This document shows, piece after piece, positions 34,521 through 43,834 of a stretch of 64,000 bases of DNA. The DNA lies in assembly GCF_019597925.1 (NCBI RefSeq), contig NZ_CP080442.1, positions 351,001 to 415,000 on the forward strand. The letters run 5' to 3'. The stretch's first letter is position 1. The number at the start of each line of letters is the position of its first letter. Source of the stretch: [Clostridium] scindens. GTDB lineage: Bacteria > Bacillota > Clostridia > Lachnospirales > Lachnospiraceae. Below the pieces are notes generated by a model. The model did not search any database, was not told the origin of the DNA, and saw only the letters and a list, made by a program, of their open reading frames with translations. Made by a program: the position numbers and the translations under genes.

Positions 34521-35204
34521 ATGGAAGGAAAGAAAAATTATTTGGAAAGATATAGAATCAGACAGATCATCTGTGTTATACTTGGAATCTGCATTGCCCT
34601 GGCCGCAACGCTGATTCTTACCGCAAGCCGCATGAAGCAGGTGGACGCGAAGGTCGCGCGTACCCAGGAGTCGCTGGCGAAGGAAGTATTCCGCTTCCAT
34701 GTGCTGGCCAACAGCGACAGCGACGAGGATCAGGCAGTGAAGCTGAAGGTGCGGGACGCAGTCATTACTTATATGAAGGAAAGCATGGATGAAGAGATAG
34801 AAGGAAGTACGGATGCAAAGGATACGAAGGAGTGGGCCAAGGCCCATCTGGAGGAACTGGAGCAGGTAGCCGACCGCGTGATCAAAAAGGAAGGATATTC
34901 CTATCAGGCGGAGGCGGAAGTGACCACCTGCTATTTTCCAGATAAGCGTTACGGAGACATCCTGTTTCCGCAAGGAGATTACGAGGCGCTCAGGATTAAG
35001 CTTGGAAAGGCCCAAGGCCATAACTGGTGGTGCGTCCTGTATCCCAATCTGTGCTTTACCAATTCAACCTGTGCCGTAGTCAGCGATGATGGGAAAGAAG
35101 AACTGAAAGAAGCGCTGACGGCAGAAGAATACGAGATGGTTACCGCTACCTCGGACTTTAAGATAAAATGGTTCTTTTTCGGAGAGGATTCCGAAGAGGA
35201 TTAG
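34521..35204 (+). CDS. spoIIR: Stage II sporulation protein R
   Basis: Forespore-secreted signalling protein (227 aa) that triggers processing of pro-sigma-E by SpoIIGA in the mother cell. An N-terminal hydrophobic helix (ICVILGICIALAATLILTAS) directs export. The diagnostic family block FRFHVLANSDSDEDQAVKLKVRD follows at about residues 58-80, then the conserved GDILFPQGDYEALRIKLGKAQGHNWWCVLYPNLCF region. GAAGGAGG precedes the ATG. Together with sipL it shows the organism makes endospores. Its promoter should be sigma-F dependent; I could not define it by eye. Confidence 0.94.
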   Translation: MEGKKNYLERYRIRQIICVILGICIALAATLILTASRMKQVDAKVARTQESLAKEVFRFHVLANSDSDEDQAVKLKVRDAVITYMKESMDEEIEGSTDAKDTKEWAKAHLEELEQVADRVIKKEGYSYQAEAEVTTCYFPDKRYGDILFPQGDYEALRIKLGKAQGHNWWCVLYPNLCFTNSTCAVVSDDGKEELKEALTAEEYEMVTATSDFKIKWFFFGEDSEED

Positions 35205-35211
35205 GAGAAAC

Positions 35212-36411
35212 ATGGAGGCAGTTTTCATGACTGAATTTTTAGTTAGACATTTTGTTAAGAACCACGAAGACGTTGAAAAGGTGTCTGTCCGCACCGCCTA
35301 TGGAGTATTGGCGAGCGTGGTGGGCATCTTTTGCAACGTTCTTTTGTTTGTGGTCAAGGGGGCTGTAGGATTCTTCCTGCACAGCGTCTCTGTCATGGCA
35401 GATGCGTTCAATAATCTGTCGGACGCCGGCTCTTCCGTCGTAGGGCTTGTGGGGGTAAGGATGGCCAGCAAGCCGGCGGATGAGGAGCATCCTTTTGGCC
35501 ATGGAAGGATTGAATATATAGCGGCGCTTGTGGTATCCTTTCTGGTACTGCAGGTTGGATTTACATTTTTTAAGGATTCCATCCGCAAGATACAGAACCC
35601 GGAAGAGTTAAAATTCCAGGCAGTATCCGTCATCATACTGGTGCTGTCCATTGGCGTGAAACTGTGGATGGGCATGTTTAATAAGAAGCTTGGGAAGAAG
35701 ATTGATTCCAAAGTGATGATGGCTACGGCTACGGATGCCATGGGAGATGTTGTGACGACGACCGCCACCATCGCGTCCGTTTTATTTTTCAGGATTACGG
35801 GAATCAATATTGACGGAATCGTAGGAATCGGCGTATCCCTGGTGGTAATGTGGGCCGGAATCGGCATTGCCAAAGATACTTTGGAGCCGCTGATCGGCGA
35901 GGCAGTAGCCCCGGAAGAGTATGTGAGGATCAGCAGATTCGTGGAAAAGTATGAGGGAATCGTGGGGAGCCATGACCTGATCGTGCACAATTACGGGCCA
36001 GGAAGGAGCATGGCATCCATCCACGCGGAGGTACCCAATGACGTGGACATCGAAGTGTCCCACGAGATCATAGACCGGATTGAGCGGGATGCGGCCAAGC
36101 GCCTGGGAATATTCCTGGTAATACATATGGATCCGGTGGAGACGAAGGACGAGCATGTGCTGGAAGTGCGGCATCAGGTGGAACAGATATTGGATGCAGT
36201 GGACTCACGCGTGTCCATCCATGATTTCCGCATGGTGGACGGCAAAGAGCAGATCAATCTGATCTTTGACATGGTGGTGCCCTTTGAGTACAGCACGCAG
36301 AAACAGAATGAACTGAAGATGACGCTTCGGAAGCTGCTTCAGATGGCAGATAAAAGATACCAGTGCGTTATCACCATTGAAAGGAGTTATGTAGCAAGTG
36401 CAAAGGGATAA
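35212..36411 (+). CDS. Cation diffusion facilitator family transporter
   Basis: Divalent metal/proton antiporter (399 aa). About six membrane helices occupy residues 25-215. The transport-site motifs are ADAFNNLSDAGSS in helix 2 and ATDAMGDVVTTTATI in helix 5, with aspartates spaced as D-x3-D. The conserved HPFGHGRIEYIAAL loop lies between. The cytoplasmic C-terminal domain is longer than usual and ferredoxin-like. The D-x3-D pairs suggest manganese or iron rather than zinc. Two starts are plausible: ATG 35212 (AGGAG four bases away) and ATG 35227 (GGAGG eight bases away). Confidence 0.9.
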   Translation: MEAVFMTEFLVRHFVKNHEDVEKVSVRTAYGVLASVVGIFCNVLLFVVKGAVGFFLHSVSVMADAFNNLSDAGSSVVGLVGVRMASKPADEEHPFGHGRIEYIAALVVSFLVLQVGFTFFKDSIRKIQNPEELKFQAVSVIILVLSIGVKLWMGMFNKKLGKKIDSKVMMATATDAMGDVVTTTATIASVLFFRITGINIDGIVGIGVSLVVMWAGIGIAKDTLEPLIGEAVAPEEYVRISRFVEKYEGIVGSHDLIVHNYGPGRSMASIHAEVPNDVDIEVSHEIIDRIERDAAKRLGIFLVIHMDPVETKDEHVLEVRHQVEQILDAVDSRVSIHDFRMVDGKEQINLIFDMVVPFEYSTQKQNELKMTLRKLLQMADKRYQCVITIERSYVASAKG

Positions 36412-37114
36412 TCAATATACATTTAAAAGCAGGGTAAGATTCAGCGAGGTAGATCACACCAAACGGATCACGCTTCCAGGAATCGTAAACTACTTCCAGG
36501 ACTGCAGCACCTTTCAGTCGGAAGGGCTGGGACTGGGAGTCGATCACTTCGCAAAGCATAAAAGGGCGTGGATCCTGTCCGCCTGGCAGGTCGTGATCGA
36601 CAGATACCCTTTCCTGGGGGAAGAGATCAGCGTCAGCACCTGGGCTACCGAATTCAACGGCCTCTATGGGCTTCGTAACTTCTGTATGGAAGATGAAGGG
36701 CAGCAGATGACTGCCTGCGCCAACTCGGTATGGGTCTATATGGATATAGAAAAGGGAAGGCCGGCAAAGCCGGGAGAAGACGAGACGAAGGCATACGGAG
36801 AAGGGGAGCCTCTCAAGATGGAGTATGCGCCCAGGAAGATCGCGCTTCCAAAGGATGCAGAGCCTATGGATGCATTTCCGGTAAGGAAATATCATATCGA
36901 TACCAATGAACATGTCAACAACTGTCAGTATGTGCAGATGGCTTTGGAAGTGCTGAAAGAACGGATGGAAGTACGGCAGCTGCGGGTAGAATACAAGAGA
37001 TCGGCCGTATATGGGGATGTCATTTATCCCCGGACAGCGTATGAAAAAGACCGGACGGTAGTGGAACTGTGCGATGAAGCAGGAAAGCCCTACGCAGTCG
37101 TAGAACTAAAGTAA
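36398..37114 (+). CDS. Acyl-ACP thioesterase
   Basis: A 238-aa hot-dog fold thioesterase related to plant FatA/FatB, expected to release fatty acids from acyl carrier protein. Family features are the N-terminal RVRFSEVDHTKRITLPGIVNYFQD, the WILSAWQVVIDRYPFLGEEISVSTW segment near residue 65, and the second-domain motif KYHIDTNEHVNNCQYVQMAL near 165 with the catalytic Asn-His. The GTG start at 36398 lies within the end of the cation transporter gene (14-bp overlap), with AAAGGAG upstream, so translation is probably coupled. Confidence 0.87.
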   Translation: MQRDNQYTFKSRVRFSEVDHTKRITLPGIVNYFQDCSTFQSEGLGLGVDHFAKHKRAWILSAWQVVIDRYPFLGEEISVSTWATEFNGLYGLRNFCMEDEGQQMTACANSVWVYMDIEKGRPAKPGEDETKAYGEGEPLKMEYAPRKIALPKDAEPMDAFPVRKYHIDTNEHVNNCQYVQMALEVLKERMEVRQLRVEYKRSAVYGDVIYPRTAYEKDRTVVELCDEAGKPYAVVELK

Positions 37115-37141
37115 GGGCAAGGGCTTAAGAAGGAGGAAAGC

Positions 37142-37981
37142 ATGACATTAGAAGAAGGATTAGGAACAAAAAAGACGCTTATGGTGGTAAAAGAGGTGGA
37201 ATTCGGCGTATACCTGGGGAATAGCCAGGAGAAGGTACTACTGCCGAAAAAACAGGTGCCGGAAGGCGTGGAGGTGGGAGATCCGATCGAAGTATTCCTG
37301 TATAAGGATTCTTCGGACAGGCTGATCGCCACCACCAACGAGCCAAAGATCATGCTGGGAGAACTGGCAGTACTTACCGTTGCCGCGACGGGAGGAATTG
37401 GCGCATTTCTGGACTGGGGGCTGGAGAAGGATCTGCTGCTTCCCTTCCGGGAGCAGACGGCGCCGCTTAAGAAGGGGGACCAGATCCTGGTAGCCCTATA
37501 TATCGACAAGTCGCAAAGACTGTGCGCCACCATGAAGGTCTACGAAAGGCTGCGTACGGATTCTCCTTATAAAGTGGATGACCAGGTGGAAGGAATCATC
37601 TATGAGTTAAGCGATAATTTCGGCGTATTCGTAGCAGTGGACAATCTCTATTCCGCGTTGATACCTAAGAGGGAAGCCTTTGGGAAGCTTAGAGTGGGAG
37701 ACAGAGTAAAAGCAAGGGTTGTAAAAGTAAAAGAGGACGGAAAATTAGATCTCAGCGTGAGGGAGAAGGCATTTCTGCAGATGGATGTGGACGCGGACTT
37801 GATCATGAAGCGGATGGAAGAATATGGCGGAAGCCTGCCTTTTACCGATAAGGCAGACCCGGAACTGATCAAGAAGGAGTTTGACTTAAGCAAGAACGCG
37901 TTCAAGCGCGCAATTGGCCGCCTTTTAAAAGAGGGAAAGATAGAAATTCGTGAAAAAAGCATTGAAATCCTTAACAAATAG
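37142..37981 (+). CDS. cvfB: CvfB-like S1 RNA-binding protein
   Basis: A 279-aa protein with tandem S1-type OB folds (the first near residues 10-65; GGIGAFLDWGLEKDLLLPF near 87; SDNFGVFVAVDNLYSALIP near 161) and a C-terminal winged-helix segment (FDLSKNAFKRAIGRLLKEG). This is the CvfB/YitL architecture, an RNA-binding protein linked to virulence gene expression in staphylococci and otherwise poorly understood. AAGGAGG precedes the ATG. It follows the thioesterase by 27 bases in the same direction. Confidence 0.85.
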   Translation: MTLEEGLGTKKTLMVVKEVEFGVYLGNSQEKVLLPKKQVPEGVEVGDPIEVFLYKDSSDRLIATTNEPKIMLGELAVLTVAATGGIGAFLDWGLEKDLLLPFREQTAPLKKGDQILVALYIDKSQRLCATMKVYERLRTDSPYKVDDQVEGIIYELSDNFGVFVAVDNLYSALIPKREAFGKLRVGDRVKARVVKVKEDGKLDLSVREKAFLQMDVDADLIMKRMEEYGGSLPFTDKADPELIKKEFDLSKNAFKRAIGRLLKEGKIEIREKSIEILNK

Positions 37982-38031
37982 TTTATAATAAGGGGCGAAG
38001 GATTGAAAATTGGAAAGGAGATTGGTAGAAG

Positions 38032-38268
38032 ATGAAAGTACAGAACATCACAGACGTAGATAAGTTTTTTAAGGTAGTTGACCAGTGCAAAGGCAGGGTC
38101 GAGTTAGTAACAGGCGAGGGAGACAGGCTGAACTTAAAGTCCAAACTGTCCCAGTATGTGTCTATGGCGAATATTTTCTCTAATGGAGAGATTCCGGAGT
38201 TAGAGATTATTGCATATGAGAAGGAAGATATCGACAAGCTGGTGAACTTTATGATCAATGGCGAGTAA
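38032..38268 (+). CDS. Conserved small protein of unknown function
   Basis: A 78-aa acidic protein (MKVQNITDVDKFFKVVDQCK and onward) with a good AAAGGAG binding site and a strong terminator downstream, so it is a genuine gene. The spacing of helices and the C-terminal DKLVNFMINGE recall small HPr-like domains seen in Lachnospiraceae, but I see no phosphorylatable histidine. Function is not assigned. It ends the plus-strand run that began at 30888. Confidence 0.72.
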   Translation: MKVQNITDVDKFFKVVDQCKGRVELVTGEGDRLNLKSKLSQYVSMANIFSNGEIPELEIIAYEKEDIDKLVNFMINGE

Positions 38269-38314
38269 CAGGCCTGGGCTTGACGATGATATAAGCAGAT
38301 AGCAGAAATGATTG

Positions 38315-38351
38315 CTGCCAATGGAAGAATTAATCCATTGGCAGTTTTTTT
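38315..38351 (+). terminator. Rho-independent terminator
   Basis: An 11-bp stem CTGCCAATGGA/TCCATTGGCAG (38315-38325 and 38334-38344), eight-base loop, seven T. Confidence 0.9.
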
Positions 38352-38381
38352 GTCTGCTTTTTAAATAATGAATGCTTAAGA

Positions 38382-39092
38382 TTACTCCGGAGACTGGAGG
38401 ACAGACCAGGTATCTACAGAGGCGGTAATCACTTCATCGATACGTCCCGCGTCCTTTGTCTCAATGATATCTACAATATTCTTGTGTACCTTATAGACAA
38501 TGCCTCCATGCTGATGCTTATGCGTTGCCGTGATGGATGGCTCCATAAAGTCTATGACGAAATTATAGATCCGTTCCGCCAGCAGGTTGCAGGACGCCTT
38601 CCCGAGCAGTCGGTGGAATTCCAGGTCATTTTCCCTTAATTTTTCCGGATACGCGCCGAACTTCATCAACATGCCAAGCTCATCCAGATTATCTTTCAGC
38701 GCCCGTCTTTCACGCTGGTTCTCATCGTAATGCTTCAATATTAATTCCAGAATATTAATCTCGAATATATGGCGGAATTCGTAAATGTCGTCAATATTCG
38801 GATTCACAGTAAAAAAACTGAACAGAAAGGAATCCAGAATGCTGTTTGCCGGAGTCTCGCATACATAAGTGCCATTGCCGACACGGATATCGATCAGGCC
38901 AAAGGCAGAGAGTATTTTCATGGCTTCCCTTACAGAGCCGCGGCTTACCCCCAGGCCTTCGGATATTTCCAGCTCGCTGGGCAGCTTGTCCCCAGGCTTT
39001 AGCCGGCGGTCGATCAGCAGCTGCTTAATATTATTGACGACAATGTCAACTGCAGATTCGCGCTTGCTGGCTTTCTCATAGAAGATGGACAT
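38382..39092 (-). CDS. GntR-family FCD regulator, copy 1
   Basis: A 236-aa regulator. The winged helix occupies about residues 10-80, with GVSRGSVREAMKILSAFGLI as recognition region, and an FCD ligand domain follows. The DNA-binding half is nearly identical to that of the regulator at 44641-45345, including the whole recognition helix and wing, while the ligand domains have diverged. Both should therefore bind the same operator but may answer to different ligands or hetero-dimerise. It is divergent from the binding-protein gene at 39368 and shares a control region with it. Ligand probably a sugar acid or sugar phosphate, by family habit. Confidence 0.9.
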   Translation of the reverse strand: MSIFYEKASKRESAVDIVVNNIKQLLIDRRLKPGDKLPSELEISEGLGVSRGSVREAMKILSAFGLIDIRVGNGTYVCETPANSILDSFLFSFFTVNPNIDDIYEFRHIFEINILELILKHYDENQRERRALKDNLDELGMLMKFGAYPEKLRENDLEFHRLLGKASCNLLAERIYNFVIDFMEPSITATHKHQHGGIVYKVHKNIVDIIETKDAGRIDEVITASVDTWSVLQSPE

Positions 39093-39136
39093 GGTTTACC
39101 TCCGATGTTTCTATTTTCGATGTATCTATATGTATT

Positions 39137-39166
39137 AATCTACCATAAACAAAGATAAAACGTCAA
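39137..39166 (-). promoter_or_regulatory. Candidate promoter of GntR copy 1 with overlapping shared motif
   Basis: Minus strand TTGACG (39166-39161), 18 bp, TAGATT (39142-39137). The -35 box lies in the motif AACGTCAAATGATTTATTG (39159-39177), which recurs almost unchanged at 45450-45468 over the -35 box of copy 2, so it may be an autoregulatory site. Confidence 0.42.
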
Positions 39167-39267
39167 ATGATTTATTGTAATATTATATTGAAAATATGAC
39201 AATATTTTGCTTATAATTCGAAAATATATGAAAAATGCTAATTATTTGTCTCGAAAAATGAAAAGTA

Positions 39268-39296
39268 TTGACAGATTATACAAAATGTGATATACA
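39268..39296 (+). promoter_or_regulatory. Promoter of the fused-ABC sugar operon
   Basis: TTGACA (39268-39273), 17 bp, TATACA (39291-39296), followed immediately by the palindromic operator. The same layout recurs at 45487-45534. Confidence 0.62.
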
Positions 39297-39315
39297 TTAA
39301 ACATCAAATGTTTAA
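39297..39315 (+). promoter_or_regulatory. Palindromic operator 1 for FCD GntR regulators
   Basis: TTAAACATCAAATGTTTAA, arms TTAAACAT and ATGTTTAA around a three-base centre, placed at the expected transcription start. It matches operator 2 (45516-45534) at 17 of 19 positions. Confidence 0.58.
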
Positions 39316-39367
39316 TTATATACAATAGAGAACAAAGTAGAAAAGGACTGTTTCAAGGAGGAGAAAA

Positions 39368-40447
39368 ATGAAGAAAAAAATCGTGAGTATTCTACTGTGC
39401 CTGACGCTTGTAGCATGCATGGCAGCAGGATGCGGAGAAAAGAAGGCAGAAGATGGCGGCAAAAGCGAGGCAAAAAGCAGTGAGTCCAAGTCGGATGGAG
39501 ATGCCGTGGTCAAAAAAGGAGATTATGTAATCGGCCTTTCAAATTCATACTTTGGCAATACCTGGAGAAAGCAGATGGTAGAAGCATTTACCAATTCAGC
39601 CGAGGAAGCCAAAAAAGCAGGATATATCTCTGACTATGAGATCCAGAATGGGGATAATACGGTGAATTCCCAGATTGCCCAGATTAACAGCTTTATATTA
39701 GAAGGCGTGGATGCCATCTGCATATGCGCGGCATCGCCAACGGCGCTTAACAGTACGATCCAGAAGGCTTTGGACGCTGGTATTACAGTCGTTGCCTTCG
39801 ACTCTATCGTAGACTTGGATGGCGTATATACAATGGACTATCCTTGGGAGCAGATCGGCAAGGACAGCGTGAATTATGTTGGAGAGCAGCTGGATGGCAA
39901 AGGAAACGTGGTAGTCGTAAGGGGCGTCTCAGGCGCTGCTCCTGACCAGGGAATATATGCCGGCATCACAGAGGCGATGAAAGACTATCCTGATCTAAAG
40001 ATCGTGCAGGAAGTGATTGGCGAGGCCAGTGCAACAAAGACCCAGGAAGAACTGACAAAGGTCATGGCTTCTCTTCCTGACGTGGATGCAGTAATTACCC
40101 ACTGCGGCGGCGATGCCATCGGCGCGGTAAATGCATTTGACCAGTCCGGCAAAGATATGCCTATCATTATTGGAGATAACACGGCGGAATATATTAACTG
40201 GTGGCTTGAGCAGGACGGATATGAGACTCTCAGCCAGGGCTCCACGCCAGGCTGCGGCGCGGCTGCGTTCTGGACCGCGCTGGATATCCTCAACGGATAT
40301 GATGTACCGGAAGAGATGATGTTAAGCGTACCACATATAACCAAAGACAATGTAGGCGAATATAAAGGAATGAAGGCCGGAACCTTCGTATCACCTGACT
40401 TTACAAACGAATACGTAATCGAGAATATCATTGACGCATCTAAATAG
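39368..40447 (+). CDS. ABC transporter sugar-binding lipoprotein
   Basis: Extracytoplasmic substrate-binding protein (359 aa) of the RbsB-like family. The signal peptide ends in a lipobox (MAAGC at about residues 18-22), then a serine/lysine-rich linker precedes the two-lobed domain starting YVIGLSNSYFGNTWR. Segments INSFILEGVDAICICAASP and VVAFDSIVDLDGV are typical. AAGGAGGAG precedes the ATG. It is first in the unit driven by the TTGACA promoter at 39268 and precedes its transporter. Substrate not readable from sequence; the family mostly binds pentoses, hexoses and related polyols. Confidence 0.9.
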   Translation: MKKKIVSILLCLTLVACMAAGCGEKKAEDGGKSEAKSSESKSDGDAVVKKGDYVIGLSNSYFGNTWRKQMVEAFTNSAEEAKKAGYISDYEIQNGDNTVNSQIAQINSFILEGVDAICICAASPTALNSTIQKALDAGITVVAFDSIVDLDGVYTMDYPWEQIGKDSVNYVGEQLDGKGNVVVVRGVSGAAPDQGIYAGITEAMKDYPDLKIVQEVIGEASATKTQEELTKVMASLPDVDAVITHCGGDAIGAVNAFDQSGKDMPIIIGDNTAEYINWWLEQDGYETLSQGSTPGCGAAAFWTALDILNGYDVPEEMMLSVPHITKDNVGEYKGMKAGTFVSPDFTNEYVIENIIDASK

Positions 40448-40463
40448 AAGGACGGTGAACGAC

Positions 40464-42878
40464 TTGAGGGAAATCTTTCTTGAAGGAAAAGACCTGTTGA
40501 AGGTGTATGGCCCTACAACAGCCGTTAATCATCTGGACATCAATGTCTACCAGGGCGAGGTTCTAGCCCTGGTAGGCGGAAATGGTGCCGGAAAGAGCAC
40601 GCTGACAAAGATACTATCGGGAGTCATTAGCAGCGACTCCGGAAGCATTAAGATTCTTGGAGAAGAGATCAATCTGAATAAATACACGCCTGCCACAGCA
40701 CGTTCAAAGGGAATCCGGGTGGTGCATCAGGAACTGTCCTTATGCAAGAATCTGACAGTATACGAAAATTTCTATATTGAGCAGTATCAAAGATTTCAAA
40801 AAGGGAACCCAAAGTGGAGAGATGAAGCGAGAGAAATGGCCAGGCAGGCGCTTGACCGGGTGTTCCCGGATCACGGAATTGATGTAGGGGCAGGACTTGC
40901 GACTTTAAGCATTGCCCAGCAGCAGATGGTGGAGATCGCAAGGGCAACCAGCGATCCGGATGTCAAGATGATGGTGCTGGATGAGCCGACTTCATCTCTT
41001 CCGGCAAGACAGACGGAACAGCTGCAGGATTACATCAAGAAGAGCGCCAGGGAACAGAAGATTGCCTATATCTACATATCCCACAGATTGAAAGAGATCA
41101 TGTTTCTGGCTGACTATATATACATTATGCAGAATGGGGCCCAGAAGTATCAGTGCCCCATAGGTGAGACGGATGAAGACGATATTGTGGAGCGTATGGG
41201 GGATGGAGCGGTTGAGAAGAAGGCAGGGATATTTCTGGCTCCTGAACTGAACAAGAATACCAGGGTGAGTTTTCACGATTATTCTTCCAAGCATTTAAAG
41301 AATGTGACAAAGGAAATGTACGGCGGAGAGATCGTTGCTATTACCGGATTAGAAGGCAATGGGCAGCTGGAGCTGATCCAGGAGATCTTTTACCAGGCAA
41401 AGAAGAAAAGGCCCGGGCTTCAGATCAGTGGAAAAGTAGCTTATGTTGCCGGAGACAGGAAGAAGGAAGGCATCTTCCCGCTGGGATCGATCAAAGACAA
41501 TATGATTGTCTCCAAGATCGCGGATTCTGCGCTGTTTAAGCCCATATCCATGGGAAATGTAGATCAGGCGGTCACGCACTGGAACCAGAGGCTAAAGACA
41601 AAATGCGCGTCTACCGATGACCTTATCACGATGCTGAGCGGGGGCAACCAGCAGAAGGTGCTGATTGGCCGGGCGCTGGCTGTAGATGCGGATATTATTT
41701 TGCTGGATGATCCGACCCGGGGCGTAGATATCGGGACGAAGCTGGAATTGTACGAAGTATTCCGGGAGGCAGCCAAGGCGGGAAAACTAGTCATCTGGAA
41801 GACCTCGGATGACGCGGAACTGGAATATTGCACCCGCCTGCTGGTTATGAATAATGGGACAATTGCCGGGGAGTTCAGCCATGAAGAATTTGATCATTCT
41901 TCCATGCTTAAAGTCGCTTTCCGTAACAATAAGGAGAAGGCGGACAACCTGGAGAAAAGGAAGGCCAAGACACCCAGGCTTTATTTATTTTCACTGATTT
42001 CCATGCTTGTCCTGTATATGGTCTGCGGGTTCATGTCTCCTTCTATTTTCTCTAAGTTCGGGGTTGAACTTCTGGCGGTAGGCTTTGCGCCATTCGTGTT
42101 TGCGGCCTTGGCCCAGACATTTATCATCGGCCTTGGGCATATCGACTTGGGAGTAGGGGCGTTCATGGGGCTTGTGAATGTCATCTGCGCCACGATTCTG
42201 GATCAGAGCACCGGCCTTGGGCTTCTGTGCCTGGCAGGCCTGATTATTGCATACTCCTGCATGGGACTCGTGATATACCTGCGGGATGTGCCGCCAATCA
42301 TCGTGACCTTGGGCATGTCTTTTGTATGGACGGGAATCGCATATGTGCTGCAGGACGTTCCAGGGGGACATGTTCCGGAATGGATGGTCCATATATTTAA
42401 CTTCAACAACCCAATTCTGCAGGGCGTGCTGGTATGGCTGGTTCTATTTATCGTAGCAGCGATATTCATATACCGCTCCAGATATGGCACGGCTCTCCGG
42501 GGATTTGGAAACAATGAGAATGCAATGCGCAACAGCGGATGGTCTAAGGCGAAGGCATACTGGACCACCTACATGATCGCGGGAACCTTTGCGGCCATGG
42601 GGGGAATTGCCCAGTCTGTGATCACGGGCGCATCCGACGTTAATGCATCTGCTACATATACCATGCTGACCGTGGCAGCCGTAATTATCGGGGGCGGCTA
42701 CTTCTCCGGAGGCGTGGTGACGCATATAGGCGCGGTATTCGGAGGCATCTCCCTTACCATGATCAGCGTGCTTCTGGGCCTTCTGAAGGTCAGCACGGAT
42801 TATACCGCGACAATCCAGGGGCTTGTCCTGATTATCATATTGTCTTTAAGACTGATTAGAAAGGAGAAGCTGCAGTGA
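40464..42878 (+). CDS. Fused sugar ABC transporter: two ATPase domains plus permease
   Basis: One chain of about 804 aa joining functions normally encoded by separate rbsA- and rbsC-like genes. ATPase domain 1 has Walker A GGNGAGKST, the signature LSIAQQQMVEIARA and Walker B MMVLDEPTSS. ATPase domain 2 has a degenerate Walker A (GLEGNGQLE), signature LSGGNQQKVLIGRAL and Walker B IILLDDPTRG. After about residue 500 comes a complete multi-helix permease starting LYLFSLISMLVLYMV and including YRSRYGTALRGFGNNENAM. TTG 40464 suits the AGAAGGACGG site; GTG 40455 or TTG 40431 are alternatives. No stop or start lies at the junction. The next gene supplies a second permease, so the channel is probably a heterodimer. 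Confidence 0.9.
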   Translation: MREIFLEGKDLLKVYGPTTAVNHLDINVYQGEVLALVGGNGAGKSTLTKILSGVISSDSGSIKILGEEINLNKYTPATARSKGIRVVHQELSLCKNLTVYENFYIEQYQRFQKGNPKWRDEAREMARQALDRVFPDHGIDVGAGLATLSIAQQQMVEIARATSDPDVKMMVLDEPTSSLPARQTEQLQDYIKKSAREQKIAYIYISHRLKEIMFLADYIYIMQNGAQKYQCPIGETDEDDIVERMGDGAVEKKAGIFLAPELNKNTRVSFHDYSSKHLKNVTKEMYGGEIVAITGLEGNGQLELIQEIFYQAKKKRPGLQISGKVAYVAGDRKKEGIFPLGSIKDNMIVSKIADSALFKPISMGNVDQAVTHWNQRLKTKCASTDDLITMLSGGNQQKVLIGRALAVDADIILLDDPTRGVDIGTKLELYEVFREAAKAGKLVIWKTSDDAELEYCTRLLVMNNGTIAGEFSHEEFDHSSMLKVAFRNNKEKADNLEKRKAKTPRLYLFSLISMLVLYMVCGFMSPSIFSKFGVELLAVGFAPFVFAALAQTFIIGLGHIDLGVGAFMGLVNVICATILDQSTGLGLLCLAGLIIAYSCMGLVIYLRDVPPIIVTLGMSFVWTGIAYVLQDVPGGHVPEWMVHIFNFNNPILQGVLVWLVLFIVAAIFIYRSRYGTALRGFGNNENAMRNSGWSKAKAYWTTYMIAGTFAAMGGIAQSVITGASDVNASATYTMLTVAAVIIGGGYFSGGVVTHIGAVFGGISLTMISVLLGLLKVSTDYTATIQGLVLIIILSLRLIRKEKLQ

Positions 42879-43834
42879 TGAAAAAGGTAAAAAAATATAT
42901 TCGAGAAAATAACTGGCTGTGGGCGGCAGCAGGCGCCTTTCTGCTCTGGCTGATCATGGGGCTTACGTCCGGCAGGCTGAATGTGGAGAGTTTCCTTTCC
43001 AATGCGTATATCGCCTCTTTTCTGGTCATCTTGTCTTTTGGACAGATGCTGGTAGTGACATCCGGACGAGGCGCCATTGATTTGTCCATCCCGGGCGTAC
43101 TTACGCTGATGGCTTTTATATCCATGAGCATTATGGACGGGGAGGATAAGAATGTCCTTCCGGCAATTCTGGCAGTGATCGCGGTGGCCGCGGTGATCGG
43201 AATCCTGAACGGGCTTATGGTAATCTATCTCCAGATACCGGCAATCATCGCCACCATGGCAATGAACTATATCCTGACCACGGCAGCCCTCCTGATCAAT
43301 AAGAACTTTTCCGTGTTCGGGACAGCGCCGATGCTGGATAAGCTGATCAAGGCAAGGATATTTGGCGTACAGCTGATCATCTTTCTTGTGATACTATTGG
43401 CGGTATTGTTCTGGTTCCTTCTTAATCGTACCTCTTATGGCAAGTCGCTGGTGACCATCGGGCAGAATAGAGAAGCGGCAGGACTTGCGGGAATCAAGGT
43501 GAATAAGGTGGAAATACTTACCTATGTATTCAGCAGCGTTCTGGCTGCCATAGGTGGCGTGCTGATCGCGGCCAGGGTGGGAAACGCGATCCTGGGAATG
43601 GGGGATGACTATACCTTAGAGACCGTAGCGAGCATCGTCGTAGGCGGCACACTAATATCCGGAGGAAAGGCCAATGTCCCAGGCACGCTGGCAGGCTGCC
43701 TTTTCCTCGGGCTGATCGTGACGGCAATGCAGATCATGGGCTTTTCAGTGGGAGCGCAGAATATAGCCAAAGGCGCGCTGATTATCGTGGTGCTTCTGCT
43801 GGGAGCCGGCAGCAAAGAAACAGGAGGCAAGTAA
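42875..43834 (+). CDS. Sugar ABC transporter permease (RbsC-like)
   Basis: Inner membrane channel subunit (319 aa) with 8-10 hydrophobic helices and the EAA-like cytoplasmic loop NRTSYGKSLVTIGQNREAAGLAGI near residue 187. It overlaps the stop of the fused ATPase-permease by four bases (ATGA, 42875-42878). It pairs with the permease half of that protein. The C-terminus is followed by an overlapping start of the amidohydrolase gene at 43834. Confidence 0.92.
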   Translation: MMKKVKKYIRENNWLWAAAGAFLLWLIMGLTSGRLNVESFLSNAYIASFLVILSFGQMLVVTSGRGAIDLSIPGVLTLMAFISMSIMDGEDKNVLPAILAVIAVAAVIGILNGLMVIYLQIPAIIATMAMNYILTTAALLINKNFSVFGTAPMLDKLIKARIFGVQLIIFLVILLAVLFWFLLNRTSYGKSLVTIGQNREAAGLAGIKVNKVEILTYVFSSVLAAIGGVLIAARVGNAILGMGDDYTLETVASIVVGGTLISGGKANVPGTLAGCLFLGLIVTAMQIMGFSVGAQNIAKGALIIVVLLLGAGSKETGGK

